From: Eubacteriaceae bacterium
Lineage (GTDB): Bacteria > Bacillota > Clostridia > Peptostreptococcales > Anaerovoracaceae
NCBI GenBank assembly: GCA_902362435.1
Contig: CABIWW010000004.1
Location: 62,001 to 126,000 of the forward strand
Length of the DNA: 64,000 bases
Direction: 5' to 3'
Shown in pieces: positions 48,956-58,375 of the stretch. Position 1 is the stretch's first letter. Each line of letters starts with the position of its first letter. The notes beneath the pieces were generated by a model that was given only the letters and a program-made list of their open reading frames with translations, was not told where the DNA came from and made no database searches. A program made the position numbers and the translations under genes.

Positions 48956-51900
48956 TCATAATTCAAAATCATTGTCAAACGAAAGTGAAAGCACTTTCGA
49001 CACACCCTTCTCCGGCATAGTTACTCCGTAGAGCGCGTCTGCATGTTCCATCGTAGCCTTCTGATGTGTCACCAGCGTGAACTGTATGCCGCTGAATTTC
49101 CTGAGACAGTTTATGAACCTGTCTATATTCGCATCATCCAGCGCAGCCTCTACCTCGTCCAGTATGCAGAACGGAGTCGGCTTTGCCTCGAGCACTGCAA
49201 ACATCAGCGCTATGGCAGTCAGCGTCTTTTCTCCTCCCGACAGCAGATTTATGTTCTGCAGTCTCTTTCCCGGAGGCTGTGCCACTATATCGATATCAGA
49301 GCTCAGCGGATCCTTTTCATCCGAAAGCCTCAGCTCTGCATGGCCTCCGCCGAACAGCTCCTTGAATTTGTTCTCGAAATTCACCACTATCTGATCGAAG
49401 CTTTCCTTGAACTTGACTCTTATCGTCTTGTCCATATCTGCTATCATTCCCGTCAGGCTGTCGACCGCTTCCTGTATGTCGGCTCTCTGCGACGCCAGGA
49501 AATCGTAACGTTCCTTTACCGTCTCATATTCTTCTATCGCACCGACATTGACTTCACCAAGCTCGCGCATGCGGTTCCTGATCTGCCTGCTTTCCTTGAC
49601 CGCCATCGACATCACGAACTCACTGCTCCTGAACTCCATCGCCTGTATGTACGATACTCCGAAGTCCTCCCACAGCCTGTTCTTGTAAGTGTCGAGCTGC
49701 GTCTCGTTTTTCGCGTTCTTTATCTCAAGCTCGTATTTCTGGTCCTGTACGCTGCCGAGCCTGCTGCTTATGCTTTCCTTTTCGGCATTCAGCTCTGCCG
49801 TGGTCTCACCGAGTCTGCTCTTCTCCGCCGCAAGTTCGGAAAGATACGTTTCAAGCCTGAGCTTTTCGCTTTCTTTCTCCCTGACCGCTGTATCGGTGTT
49901 GCCGCTTTCCGAAATTATGCGGACTTTTTCATTCTCCATATCTGCGAGCTCTGTCTGCCTTGCTGTGATATCAGCTTCGAGTTCATTCAGCGATGCAGTT
50001 ATCCTGTCCGCCATCGAATCGACGTGCTCTTTTTCACGCTCACAGCTGTTCACCTCGATCCTCGCAGCTGTTATCTCCTCGCTTATATCGTCAAATGACG
50101 ATTTCTGTTTTTCGTAAAGCTCACGCTGTTCTTCAGCCAGCTTTTCAGCATCCTGCGCGGCTTTTTCATCGGCTTCGATCCCGGCTTCGAGTTCCCGGAT
50201 CATCTTTCTGGAATTCTGTTTTTCAGCCTCTATGTTCGCAAGCTCTCTCTCCAGTCTGTCGCTTCCTGATCTTATATCCCGCAGCATGGTCTCGATCATC
50301 CTGATCTCGCTTTCCATGGAAAAATCCTGCTGCTCCTTTTCGCGAAGCTCAGCTTCGAGTTCCGTGATCCTGTCTGCCGCACGGCTTACTGTTTCACGCA
50401 CCTGCGTGAGCTCTGCCTCATGTCGCTGTATCGCTTCGCTTTTTTCTCTGATCTGATTTCGCAGCGATCCTATCTCTGCTTTCCGATCCAGTATATTCGC
50501 AGTCTTGTTTCTGTATTTTCCTCCGGTTATCGCTCCTCTGGCATTTATCACTTCGCCGTCCAGCGTAACGAAACGGAATTCAGCTCCGGATTTTGACATC
50601 CTGAGCGCATTGTCCATATTGTCCACTATGACTACTCTGCCAAGCAGATAATCTATGATCCCGCTGTACTGTCTGTCGTATTCGAGACAGTCCGGCCCGA
50701 ATCCCACGAAACCCGGCTCTCTTTCGAGCCTGCCGTTTCTGAATGCTCTGCCGTTCACCGAGCTTACCGGAAGGAACGTCATTCTTCCTGCTCTGTTTTC
50801 CTTGAGTGATCTGATCGCGGCCTTTGCACTGCTGTCATCGTCGCAGACGACATTCTGCAGCGCCGCTCCCAGCGCCGTCTCCATCGCGGTCTCGTATCCT
50901 GCCGGCACCTTTATCAGATCCGCCACAACGCCTCTGATGCCGCGAAGCCCAGATTTCATCACGTGTTTTACAGCATAGTTGTAGCCCTCGTAGTTGCTCT
51001 CCATCTCCTCGATGGTTTTCATTCTCGAGGAAAGCTGTCCCTGTGACAGTCTCAGGTCTTCCACGATCTTCACGAGTTCTCTTTCCCGAAGTCCGGCCTG
51101 CACGGAAGCCGATTTCTGCCCGGCGACCTGCTCCTTTACAGCTGAAAGCTCCTGCTGCAGCTGTTCGCGCTGGCCTTTTATCCTGTTCAGTCTGTCTATC
51201 GTCTCCTTGCTGCTGTCATCTCCCGATGATTTCTCCCGGAGCAAAGATTCCTGACGCTTTTCAAGAGTCTCCTGCAGCCTTTCCAGACTGCTTATCTCGG
51301 CGCGCCCCGAGCTCACGGAAGCTGTCAGTTCGAAAATATCGCTCTTATATCGGTCTGCCTGTGCCGCTATCGCAGCCAGCTCTCCCGCCGCGGTATCATA
51401 CAGCTCTGTCTTTTCATGCAGCGTGTCCGACGCTTCTGCGAACTTCCTGTCGATCTGCGCTTTCTTTTCTCTGAATTCACTCTGAGACAGCTTTTCCTTG
51501 TCATATTTCTGTTCCAGCTGTCTGATCTCTTCGGAAAGCCGCGCGGTGCTGACCTCTATTGACGCCAGCTTTTCTCTGTCGACCTGGCCCTTGTTCACAG
51601 CGGAATTCAGCTCATCTATCGCCGTCAGCAGCTTTTCCTGAGTCTCTGCTGCCAGTTCCTCCAGCGCCTGATTCCTGCTGCCGTTTTCAGCAAGTGCACG
51701 CTCCAGCTCGGTTTTCCTGTCGCTGCACTCATCTATCAGTAACTTCAACTCAGCGAGATCCTCTTTTATATAATTGTTTTTGCTCTCGAGATTTTCAATA
51801 TTTTTGAGTGTTATATTGATCTCAAGCTCTTTGTATCTGTCTCTGAGTTCAAGATACTCCTTCGCCTTTCTGCTGTCTTCGGCAAGTCCGCCGATCCTGC

Positions 51901-52498
51901 CTTCAAGCTCGCCGATGATATCGTTCACACGCTCCATGTTCGAGCTGGTCGAAGCGAGCTTCCTTTCGGACTCGGCTTTTTTTGTCCTGTACATCACGAT
52001 GCCGGCAGCTTCTTCGAAGATCTCTCTCCTGCTGTCGGTCTTGTTGCTGAGTATATCGGAGATCTTTCCCTGGCCTATGATGGAGTAGCCGTCCACCCCT
52101 ATCCCTGTATCCATTATCAGATCTCTTATATCTCTGAGTCTGCACTGATTGCCGTTGATGCGGTATTCGCTTTCTCCGGATCTGAACATGCATCTCGTTA
52201 TCGCTACTTCCTTGTAATCTATAGGAAGGCTTCCGTTCTCATTGTCTATCACGAGTGTTACTTCAGCCATTCCTCTCGATTTCCTGCTGTCGGTACCCGA
52301 GAAAATGACTTCTTCCATTTTCCCGCCGCGCAGCATCTTCGGACTCTGCTCTCCCAGCACCCATCTTATAGCGTCGCTTATGTTGCTCTTTCCGCTTCCG
52401 TTAGGTCCAACGATGCAGGTGATCCCCTTGTCGAATTCTATCACAACAGGCTCTGCGAAAGACTTGAATCCGTGCATTTCTATTTTTTTAAAATACAT
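48956..52498 (-). CDS. smc: Chromosome segregation protein SMC
   Basis: 1180 residues, the usual SMC length. Walker A GPNGSGKSNISDAIRW at the N-terminus, long coiled coil (about 170-500), hinge (about 515-640, GIRGVVADLIKVPAGYETAM), second coiled coil, and the C-terminal LLSGGEKTLTAIALMFA signature with Walker B FCILDEVEAALDDAN. With ScpA/B it forms condensin, which organises and separates chromosomes. It sits 3 bases after rnc. Confidence 0.98.
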   Translation of the reverse strand: MYFKKIEMHGFKSFAEPVVIEFDKGITCIVGPNGSGKSNISDAIRWVLGEQSPKMLRGGKMEEVIFSGTDSRKSRGMAEVTLVIDNENGSLPIDYKEVAITRCMFRSGESEYRINGNQCRLRDIRDLIMDTGIGVDGYSIIGQGKISDILSNKTDSRREIFEEAAGIVMYRTKKAESERKLASTSSNMERVNDIIGELEGRIGGLAEDSRKAKEYLELRDRYKELEINITLKNIENLESKNNYIKEDLAELKLLIDECSDRKTELERALAENGSRNQALEELAAETQEKLLTAIDELNSAVNKGQVDREKLASIEVSTARLSEEIRQLEQKYDKEKLSQSEFREKKAQIDRKFAEASDTLHEKTELYDTAAGELAAIAAQADRYKSDIFELTASVSSGRAEISSLERLQETLEKRQESLLREKSSGDDSSKETIDRLNRIKGQREQLQQELSAVKEQVAGQKSASVQAGLRERELVKIVEDLRLSQGQLSSRMKTIEEMESNYEGYNYAVKHVMKSGLRGIRGVVADLIKVPAGYETAMETALGAALQNVVCDDDSSAKAAIRSLKENRAGRMTFLPVSSVNGRAFRNGRLEREPGFVGFGPDCLEYDRQYSGIIDYLLGRVVIVDNMDNALRMSKSGAEFRFVTLDGEVINARGAITGGKYRNKTANILDRKAEIGSLRNQIREKSEAIQRHEAELTQVRETVSRAADRITELEAELREKEQQDFSMESEIRMIETMLRDIRSGSDRLERELANIEAEKQNSRKMIRELEAGIEADEKAAQDAEKLAEEQRELYEKQKSSFDDISEEITAARIEVNSCEREKEHVDSMADRITASLNELEADITARQTELADMENEKVRIISESGNTDTAVREKESEKLRLETYLSELAAEKSRLGETTAELNAEKESISSRLGSVQDQKYELEIKNAKNETQLDTYKNRLWEDFGVSYIQAMEFRSSEFVMSMAVKESRQIRNRMRELGEVNVGAIEEYETVKERYDFLASQRADIQEAVDSLTGMIADMDKTIRVKFKESFDQIVVNFENKFKELFGGGHAELRLSDEKDPLSSDIDIVAQPPGKRLQNINLLSGGEKTLTAIALMFAVLEAKPTPFCILDEVEAALDDANIDRFINCLRKFSGIQFTLVTHQKATMEHADALYGVTMPEKGVSKVLSLSFDNDFEL

Positions 52499-52501
52499 CT
52501 A

Positions 52502-53188
52502 TCACTGCTCCTTTTCCAGCATCGCCTTCGCAGCATTCTGCTCAGCCTGTTTTTTACTCTTTCCTCTGCCTGTGCTCACAGGTCTGCCGTTGACTGCAAG
52601 CTGCACCACGAATGTCTTGTCGTGGTCCGGCCCCAGTTCCTCCAGCATATTGTAGCGTATGTTCGCAGCTCCATTTATCTGCAGCTTTTCCTGAAGCCTC
52701 GTCTTGTAATCCACGATGATATACTTCCCGCGTTTTACATCCTCTATCGCATCCCTGAACAGACAGAGCACCACGTCTTTTACAGCTTCAAATCCGCCGT
52801 CAATATAAACAGCTCCCATTATGGCTTCCATCGTATCCGCCAGGATCGACTCTCTGTTTCTTCCGCCATTATGCTCTTCGCCGTTGCCCAGCAGTATATA
52901 TTCACCCAGCCCGAGCTGCTTCGCTTTTTCCGCCAGTGATTTCTCACAGACAAGCGTCGCTCTCGTCCTGGACAGGTACCCCTCTTCCTTCTGAGGGAAC
53001 ATCCTGAAAAGCTTCTCGCCTATGATCGCGTCAAAAAACGCATCTCCCAGGAACTCCAGCCGTTCATTGCTCTTCGTGCTCCTGTCGTGCTCCTTGATAT
53101 ATGAACTGTGGGTAACAGCGGTTTTAAGGATCGAAATATCATTGAACCGGTATCCGATCTTTTCTTCAAGCTGCCTTATATCCTCCAT
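52502..53188 (-). CDS. rnc: Ribonuclease III
   Basis: 228 residues. Catalytic domain with the signature NERLEFLGDAFFDAIIGEKL (acidic metal ligands), later TMEAIMGAVYIDGGF; C-terminal double-stranded RNA-binding domain (about 155-225, with GRGKSKKQAEQNAAKAML). It cuts double-stranded RNA, notably the 30S rRNA precursor. It follows plsX after 8 bases; the acpP gene that usually separates plsX from rnc is missing. Confidence 0.97.
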   Translation of the reverse strand: MEDIRQLEEKIGYRFNDISILKTAVTHSSYIKEHDRSTKSNERLEFLGDAFFDAIIGEKLFRMFPQKEEGYLSRTRATLVCEKSLAEKAKQLGLGEYILLGNGEEHNGGRNRESILADTMEAIMGAVYIDGGFEAVKDVVLCLFRDAIEDVKRGKYIIVDYKTRLQEKLQINGAANIRYNMLEELGPDHDKTFVVQLAVNGRPVSTGRGKSKKQAEQNAAKAMLEKEQ

Positions 53189-53196
53189 GTACCGAT

Positions 53197-54219
53197 CTAC
53201 TCCTCTTCATCCTTTTCTATGATCTCTTCCAGATCGAGCATAGACTGCCTTATGATCTCGACCACATTTTCCTCGCTGTACGGTATCCCCTTGATGATCG
53301 CATTCTTCACAGCATTCGCTCCGGAAGATCCGTGTATCTTTATTACGGGACCGTTGACTCCCAGTATCGGAGCTCCGCCGTATTCCTCATAGTCAAAATC
53401 CTGCTTCAGTGATGACAGATCGGATTTCAGCATCAGTGCCGCCATCTTTGTCTTTATGTTTCTCATCAGCTTGTTTTTTATCAGCTTCAGGATATTCCAT
53501 GCGAGTCCCTCGGTCAGCTTGAGGATGACATTTCCGACGAAGCCGTCGCAGACTATGACTTCACATGCGCCCACTGGGACTTCACGAGCCTCGACATTTC
53601 CAATGAAATTTATCGACGCTGTTTTGAGCTTCTGGTATGCATCCTTGGTGACGCTCGTTCCCTTGCTTTCTTCAACTCCCAGGTTGACAAGCCCTACTCT
53701 TGGATTTTCTCTGCCCCATACCTTCTCCATGTAAATACTTCCCATGAGTCCGTATTCAAGCAGGTTCTGCGCCTTTGCTTCAGAGCTTGCACCGGCGTCC
53801 ACGAGCAGTGACGGTTCACCGCCGAGGCACGGATATATGCTCGCCAGTACAGGTCTGTCTATACCTTCGATCCTGCCCAGTATCATTCTTGATCCCACGA
53901 CGAGAGCGCCTGTGTTGCCTCCCGAGATGAATATGTCTCCGTGTCCGTCTCTGACCATGTTCAGACCCACTACCATCGAGGATTCTGTCTTCCTTCTTAT
54001 CGCTTTCACCGGACTGTCGTCCATCGTGATCACTTCCGCCGCGTCTACGATTTTTATATTCTTACCTTTGAACTTGTTCTTCTGGAGTTCGGCTTCTATC
54101 GCATCTTTTTTTCCCACGATATATATATCGTGCTTTATCATGCCTGCCGCCATCACAGCTCCCTTTACGATCTCTGCAGGTGCGTGATCTCCTCCCATTC
54201 CATCGAGTACTATTTTCAT
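53197..54219 (-). CDS. plsX: Phosphate acyltransferase PlsX
   Basis: 340 residues. It begins MKIVLDGMGGDHAPAEIVKGA, the PlsX signature, with SGGNTGALVVGSRMILG and GNVILKLTEGLAWNILKL later. PlsX makes acyl phosphate from acyl-ACP and phosphate; PlsY, 7 kb downstream in the same gene run, uses it. No fapR or rpmF precedes it, and rpe is the upstream neighbour. Confidence 0.97.
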   Translation of the reverse strand: MKIVLDGMGGDHAPAEIVKGAVMAAGMIKHDIYIVGKKDAIEAELQKNKFKGKNIKIVDAAEVITMDDSPVKAIRRKTESSMVVGLNMVRDGHGDIFISGGNTGALVVGSRMILGRIEGIDRPVLASIYPCLGGEPSLLVDAGASSEAKAQNLLEYGLMGSIYMEKVWGRENPRVGLVNLGVEESKGTSVTKDAYQKLKTASINFIGNVEAREVPVGACEVIVCDGFVGNVILKLTEGLAWNILKLIKNKLMRNIKTKMAALMLKSDLSSLKQDFDYEEYGGAPILGVNGPVIKIHGSSGANAVKNAIIKGIPYSEENVVEIIRQSMLDLEEIIEKDEEE

Positions 54220-54228
54220 TTTGTCCTC

Positions 54229-54882
54229 CTATTCAAATGCAGCAATAAACTCTCTGACACTTCCTGCGATATCGCTGCTTCCAAATACTGACGATCCGGC
54301 CACTACTATCTCGACGCCCGCATCAGTCACTTCTTTTACATTTTTCAGATTTATACCTCCGTCGATCTCAATCCTGAGCTCCGGATTGCGTTCCTGCTTC
54401 ATCCTGTAAAGCTCCCGGACTTTTCTGAGTGCTGACGGTATGAATTTCTGTCCTCCGAATCCCGGATTCACAGACATCACAAGCACCATGTCCAGATCTT
54501 CGATGCAGTAGTCCAGCGTCTCCAGCGGTGTTGCCGGGTTGAGCGCAACGCCTGCCTTGACTCCCTGTGACTTTATGTGCTGTATCGTCCTGTTCAGGTG
54601 CGTGCATGCTTCCTGATGGACCGTTATATATTCAGTCTGGTCTGTAACGAAATCCTCCAGGTATCTGTCCGGATCTTCTATCATCAGATGCACATCGAAC
54701 GGCATCGCTGTCTTTCCCAGCAGGCTTTTCATCACTGCTGCTCCGAAGCTGATGTTCGGCACGAAATGTCCATCCATCACATCCACATGTATGAGGTGCG
54801 CTCCGGCCGTTTCTATCGTCCCCACATTTTCGCCTAGTTTTGAAAAATCCGCCGATAATATTGACGGAGCCAGTTGTATCAT
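54229..54882 (-). CDS. rpe: Ribulose-phosphate 3-epimerase
   Basis: 217 residues. TIM barrel with the family start QLAPSILSADFSKLGE, the metal ligands in HVDVMDGHFVPNISFG and HLMIEDP, and IDGGINLKN with the catalytic aspartate. It interconverts ribulose and xylulose 5-phosphate in the pentose phosphate pathway. Placed after rsgA and prkC, as in Bacillus. Confidence 0.97.
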   Translation of the reverse strand: MIQLAPSILSADFSKLGENVGTIETAGAHLIHVDVMDGHFVPNISFGAAVMKSLLGKTAMPFDVHLMIEDPDRYLEDFVTDQTEYITVHQEACTHLNRTIQHIKSQGVKAGVALNPATPLETLDYCIEDLDMVLVMSVNPGFGGQKFIPSALRKVRELYRMKQERNPELRIEIDGGINLKNVKEVTDAGVEIVVAGSSVFGSSDIAGSVREFIAAFE

Positions 54883-54903
54883 TTTGATTCCTCCTGTATG
54901 TTC

Positions 54904-55860
54904 CTAATACTGTTTCGATCGTTTTATCTCATCCATCATGCTTATATACGAGTCATATCGGCTCCTGCTGATCTCGTTGTTTTCAAGTGCGGCCCGCACG
55001 CTGCATCCCGGCTCTGCCATATGCCTGCAGTCACTGTATCTGCATGTGCCGAGTCTTGCTGCTGTTTCCGGGAAAAAATGCTGCAGTTCGTCTTCATCTG
55101 CCTCCAGCACGTCAAAGGAAGTGAACCCCGGGGTATCGAATATCATCGTCCCGTCTTCCTCATCGATCGTAAAAAGCTCGGAGTGTCTCGTAGTATGCTT
55201 TCCGCGCTGGGATTTTTCGCTTATCTTGCCGGTCTCAGCCTCCGCATGCGGTATCAGTCTGTTCAGTATCGTCGACTTTCCCACTCCGGACGGACCTGCA
55301 AGCGCTGTCTTTTTTCCTTTTATCACGCGGCGCAGCTCGTCAAAGCCTGTCTCGTTCACGCTGTCTATGCATACGACAGGATAAAGCGGCCCGTATGTCT
55401 CTTTAAGGATCTCTATGTTTTCAGCAGCCTTCCTTCCGCTCTTGTTTTTTCTATCGTCTGCATTTTCCGCAAGATCGCATTTGTTTATGCATATGACTAT
55501 ATCAGTCTCCGCCTTCTCCGCCATCACGAGAAATCTGTCGATGACCGGAAGTACAGGCGCCGGCTTCAACGCTGCAGTTACTACTGCAAAACAGTCGACA
55601 TTAGCAACGAACGGCCTTATGAAGCTGTTCTTTCTTTCCTTTATATCGGTTATCACGCTGTCATCGTTGTCCGGTATCACTTCTATCGTCACTTCATCGC
55701 CCACAGCCGGCTTTATATCGCGCTGCTTGAATATCCCGCGAGCTTTGCATCTGTAGACTGCAACGCCGGATTTTACATAATAAAACCCGGCGATACCTTT
55801 TACGATCGTGCCGTTCAGATGACCGGCACAAGTTGTTTCATTAATTATCATCATCTTCAT
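54904..55860 (-). CDS. rsgA: Ribosome small-subunit GTPase RsgA (YloQ)
   Basis: 318 residues. N-terminal OB domain (about 10-75), circularly permuted GTPase with NKCD (G4) before the P-loop AGPSGVGKSTILN and DTPGF, and a C-terminal zinc domain (CRYSDCRHMAEPGC). RsgA checks late 30S maturation. Its start overlaps the prkC stop by 20 bases. The prpC-prkC-rsgA-rpe order is conserved in Firmicutes. Confidence 0.96.
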   Translation of the reverse strand: MKMMIINETTCAGHLNGTIVKGIAGFYYVKSGVAVYRCKARGIFKQRDIKPAVGDEVTIEVIPDNDDSVITDIKERKNSFIRPFVANVDCFAVVTAALKPAPVLPVIDRFLVMAEKAETDIVICINKCDLAENADDRKNKSGRKAAENIEILKETYGPLYPVVCIDSVNETGFDELRRVIKGKKTALAGPSGVGKSTILNRLIPHAEAETGKISEKSQRGKHTTRHSELFTIDEEDGTMIFDTPGFTSFDVLEADEDELQHFFPETAARLGTCRYSDCRHMAEPGCSVRAALENNEISRSRYDSYISMMDEIKRSKQY

Positions 55861-57592
55861 CTGTCGGTTTGGTAGTCGGCTGATCTGCAGGCTTGTTGCC
55901 CTTGCTCACTCTGATCTTGACTGCAGTGCCCTTGTCGAGCTGTGCATTCGCATCGTACTGCTGCCACATTACCTCGCCTTCCGCATATGTGCTGCTGTAG
56001 TCATAACTTATGCTGCCTATCGTCAGTCCTGCGTTCAGCAGTGCCGCCTGCGCATCCTCAAGACTCTTGCCTACGAGATACGGCACGACTGCCTTTGCCT
56101 TTGAGCCATCGCTCACGACTACGTTTATCGTACTTCCCTTTTCTGCCTTTGAACCTGCTTTAGGATCCTGTCTGAGGACTGTTCCTGCTTCTTTTTCGCT
56201 GGCTTCCGTAGTGACTGTTCCCAGCTTGAAGCCTGCCGCCTCAAGATACGATTCTAGCTCATCCTGGCTCTTTCCTTCGAGATCAGGCACATCTCCGTCT
56301 CCCAGGCCTTTGCTTATGTTTACCTTTATCGTGCTTCCTGTCTTGATCTTGGTCCCGGCCTTAGGATCCTGCGAAACGATCTTGCCCTTTTCGACCTCGT
56401 CGCTCACAACCTCGTCACCTTTCTTGACCTTGAGATTATATGTATCTGCAGCCTGCTGTGCTTCTTCGAACGTCATGTTCTTGAAATCCGGCGCATCTAT
56501 CTCTTCTCCGCCGAACACTCCCGCCGCGAATGCTATCACAAGTCCCAGCACCAGTGCTCCGACAACCGATGCGATGATTATTATCATCTTTTTCTTCTTG
56601 TCCATCGGTTTCCTGTTCTTCTTGTCTTTCTTCCCGCCGCGAGCGTCATCATCGCCATCACGATCCTCACCGTCATCGTAATCTGTTTCAGCGATCGGAC
56701 CTCTGCCGTTTCTCACGCCGTTCATCGTGCCTGTAGCTCCGCCCATGAGCACTGAATCGCCGACAACGCTTCCCACGAATTCCAGATTGTTCAGCGCCTC
56801 TATCAGTTCCTCAGCTGAAGCATATCTGTTTACCGGATATTTGTCCGTACATTTGAGGATTATGTGTTCAAGAGCCGGCGGAACGCCCGGCACCAGCTTT
56901 GACGGCGGTATCATTTCACCGTTTATATGCATCAGCGCAATGTTCACAGGATTGTCCCCGTCAAACGGGACTCTGCCTGTAAGCATCTCGTACATCACTA
57001 TTCCCAGTGAATATATGTCTGATTTTTCATCTACATAACCACCTCTTGCCTGTTCCGGTGAAAAATAATGAACTGAGCCTATGATTCCTTCCGTATTGTC
57101 AACTATCGTCGCTGCATTGACAGCTTTCGCTATACCGAAGTCTGTTATCTTCGCAGTTCCGTTAGGCGTTATCATGACATTGTGAGGTTTTACGTCCCTG
57201 TGTATGATATGGTTCTTATGCGCAAAGGCCAGCGCTGCAGCGATCTGCTTCGACAGTGCTATCACCTTCGGATAGGACATCGGCCCCTGCTCTTTTATAT
57301 AATCGCTCAGAGTCCGCCCCTCTATAAGCTCCATCACTATGTAATGGATGTTGCCTTCTCTTCCGACATCGTAAATGTTTACTATATTGGGATGCGACAT
57401 GCTCGCTGCCGCCTGTGATTCTCTTCTGAAGCTGTCAATGAATTTGCTGTCATTGATAAACTGCGGCTTCAGTATCTTTATCGCCACAAAACGATTGAGC
57501 AGCTTGTCTTTTGCCTTGTACACAACGGACATACCGCCCTCGCCTATTCGCTCAAACAGTTCATATCTCCCTGCCAGAACTTTATTGCTCAT
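55841..57592 (-). CDS. prkC: Membrane Ser/Thr protein kinase with three PASTA domains
   Basis: 583 residues. Hanks-type kinase domain (10-275): glycine loop RIGEGGMSVVYKA, VAIKILK lysine, HRDVKPHNVM, DFGIAK and SPEQARGG. An acidic then basic juxtamembrane stretch leads to one membrane helix (about 335-357) and three extracellular PASTA domains (about 365-430, 432-498, 500-568). PASTA domains bind muropeptides or lipid II, and PrkC signals cell-wall state and, in Bacillus, spore germination. The partner phosphatase prpC is 23 bases upstream. Targets are unknown here. Confidence 0.97.
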   Translation of the reverse strand: MSNKVLAGRYELFERIGEGGMSVVYKAKDKLLNRFVAIKILKPQFINDSKFIDSFRRESQAAASMSHPNIVNIYDVGREGNIHYIVMELIEGRTLSDYIKEQGPMSYPKVIALSKQIAAALAFAHKNHIIHRDVKPHNVMITPNGTAKITDFGIAKAVNAATIVDNTEGIIGSVHYFSPEQARGGYVDEKSDIYSLGIVMYEMLTGRVPFDGDNPVNIALMHINGEMIPPSKLVPGVPPALEHIILKCTDKYPVNRYASAEELIEALNNLEFVGSVVGDSVLMGGATGTMNGVRNGRGPIAETDYDDGEDRDGDDDARGGKKDKKNRKPMDKKKKMIIIIASVVGALVLGLVIAFAAGVFGGEEIDAPDFKNMTFEEAQQAADTYNLKVKKGDEVVSDEVEKGKIVSQDPKAGTKIKTGSTIKVNISKGLGDGDVPDLEGKSQDELESYLEAAGFKLGTVTTEASEKEAGTVLRQDPKAGSKAEKGSTINVVVSDGSKAKAVVPYLVGKSLEDAQAALLNAGLTIGSISYDYSSTYAEGEVMWQQYDANAQLDKGTAVKIRVSKGNKPADQPTTKPTDEDDDN

Positions 57593-57615
57593 AACTTCCT
57601 CCTATATTCAATCCT

Positions 57616-58347
57616 CTATATCTTTAAACAAACAACCGTTATGTTATCTCTTCCACCGCATCTTATCGCTTCATCCACAAGCTGTGTGCATATATCGTTC
57701 ATATTGCCTTCACCTGCGAGTATCTCCGCTATCTTTTCCGGAGCGACCTCACCGTAAAGGCCGTCCGAACACAGCATGAGTATGTCGTTTCTGGACACGT
57801 CAAGACGGTAAAAATCCGGTTCTACCGATTTTTCCGCCCCCAGCGCCCTGGTTATAACATTTTTCTGTTTGTGATTTTCCGCCTCTTCTTCCGTGATCAC
57901 GCCTTTGTCTATAAGCTCGTTCACATATGTATGATCTTTCGTTATCCTGCTGAGCGTCCCCCCTCTGAACAGGTACGCCCTGCTGTCACCTAGGTTTGCT
58001 ATGTATGCGACGCTTTTATATATGTAAGCGGTCACGACTGTCGTCGCCATGCCGCGATTGTCTTCGTTTTCAAGTCCCAGCCTGTAGATCTTCCCGTTCG
58101 CGCTGTCTATCGCAGATGCAAAAAACCCGAAAATATCATACGGCTCCCTGCATTCTCTGAGATCGTTGCTCGTGACATAGTTTGCGATCTCGCTCACAGC
58201 CGTCCTGCTCGCCACTTCACCGGAATTGTTTCCGCCAACTCCGTCGGCAACTATGTACACATCATGACTCGGTATGACAAAACACGCATCTTCGTTTTTT
58301 TCACGAACCAGGCCTTTGTTGCATTTGAATCCTATCTGAACCATCAC
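57616..58347 (-). CDS. prpC: PP2C protein phosphatase PrpC/Stp
   Basis: 243 residues, the family norm. PP2C metal motifs: NEDACFVIPS, VADGVGGNNSGEVAS, and CSDGLYGEV plus GGRDNITVVCL at the C-terminus. It removes phosphates placed by PrkC and so resets the signal. It lies between rsmB and prkC. Confidence 0.97.
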   Translation of the reverse strand: MMVQIGFKCNKGLVREKNEDACFVIPSHDVYIVADGVGGNNSGEVASRTAVSEIANYVTSNDLRECREPYDIFGFFASAIDSANGKIYRLGLENEDNRGMATTVVTAYIYKSVAYIANLGDSRAYLFRGGTLSRITKDHTYVNELIDKGVITEEEAENHKQKNVITRALGAEKSVEPDFYRLDVSRNDILMLCSDGLYGEVAPEKIAEILAGEGNMNDICTQLVDEAIRCGGRDNITVVCLKI

Positions 58348-58375
58348 CTATTGCCCTTTCCTGCATTTTTCAACG

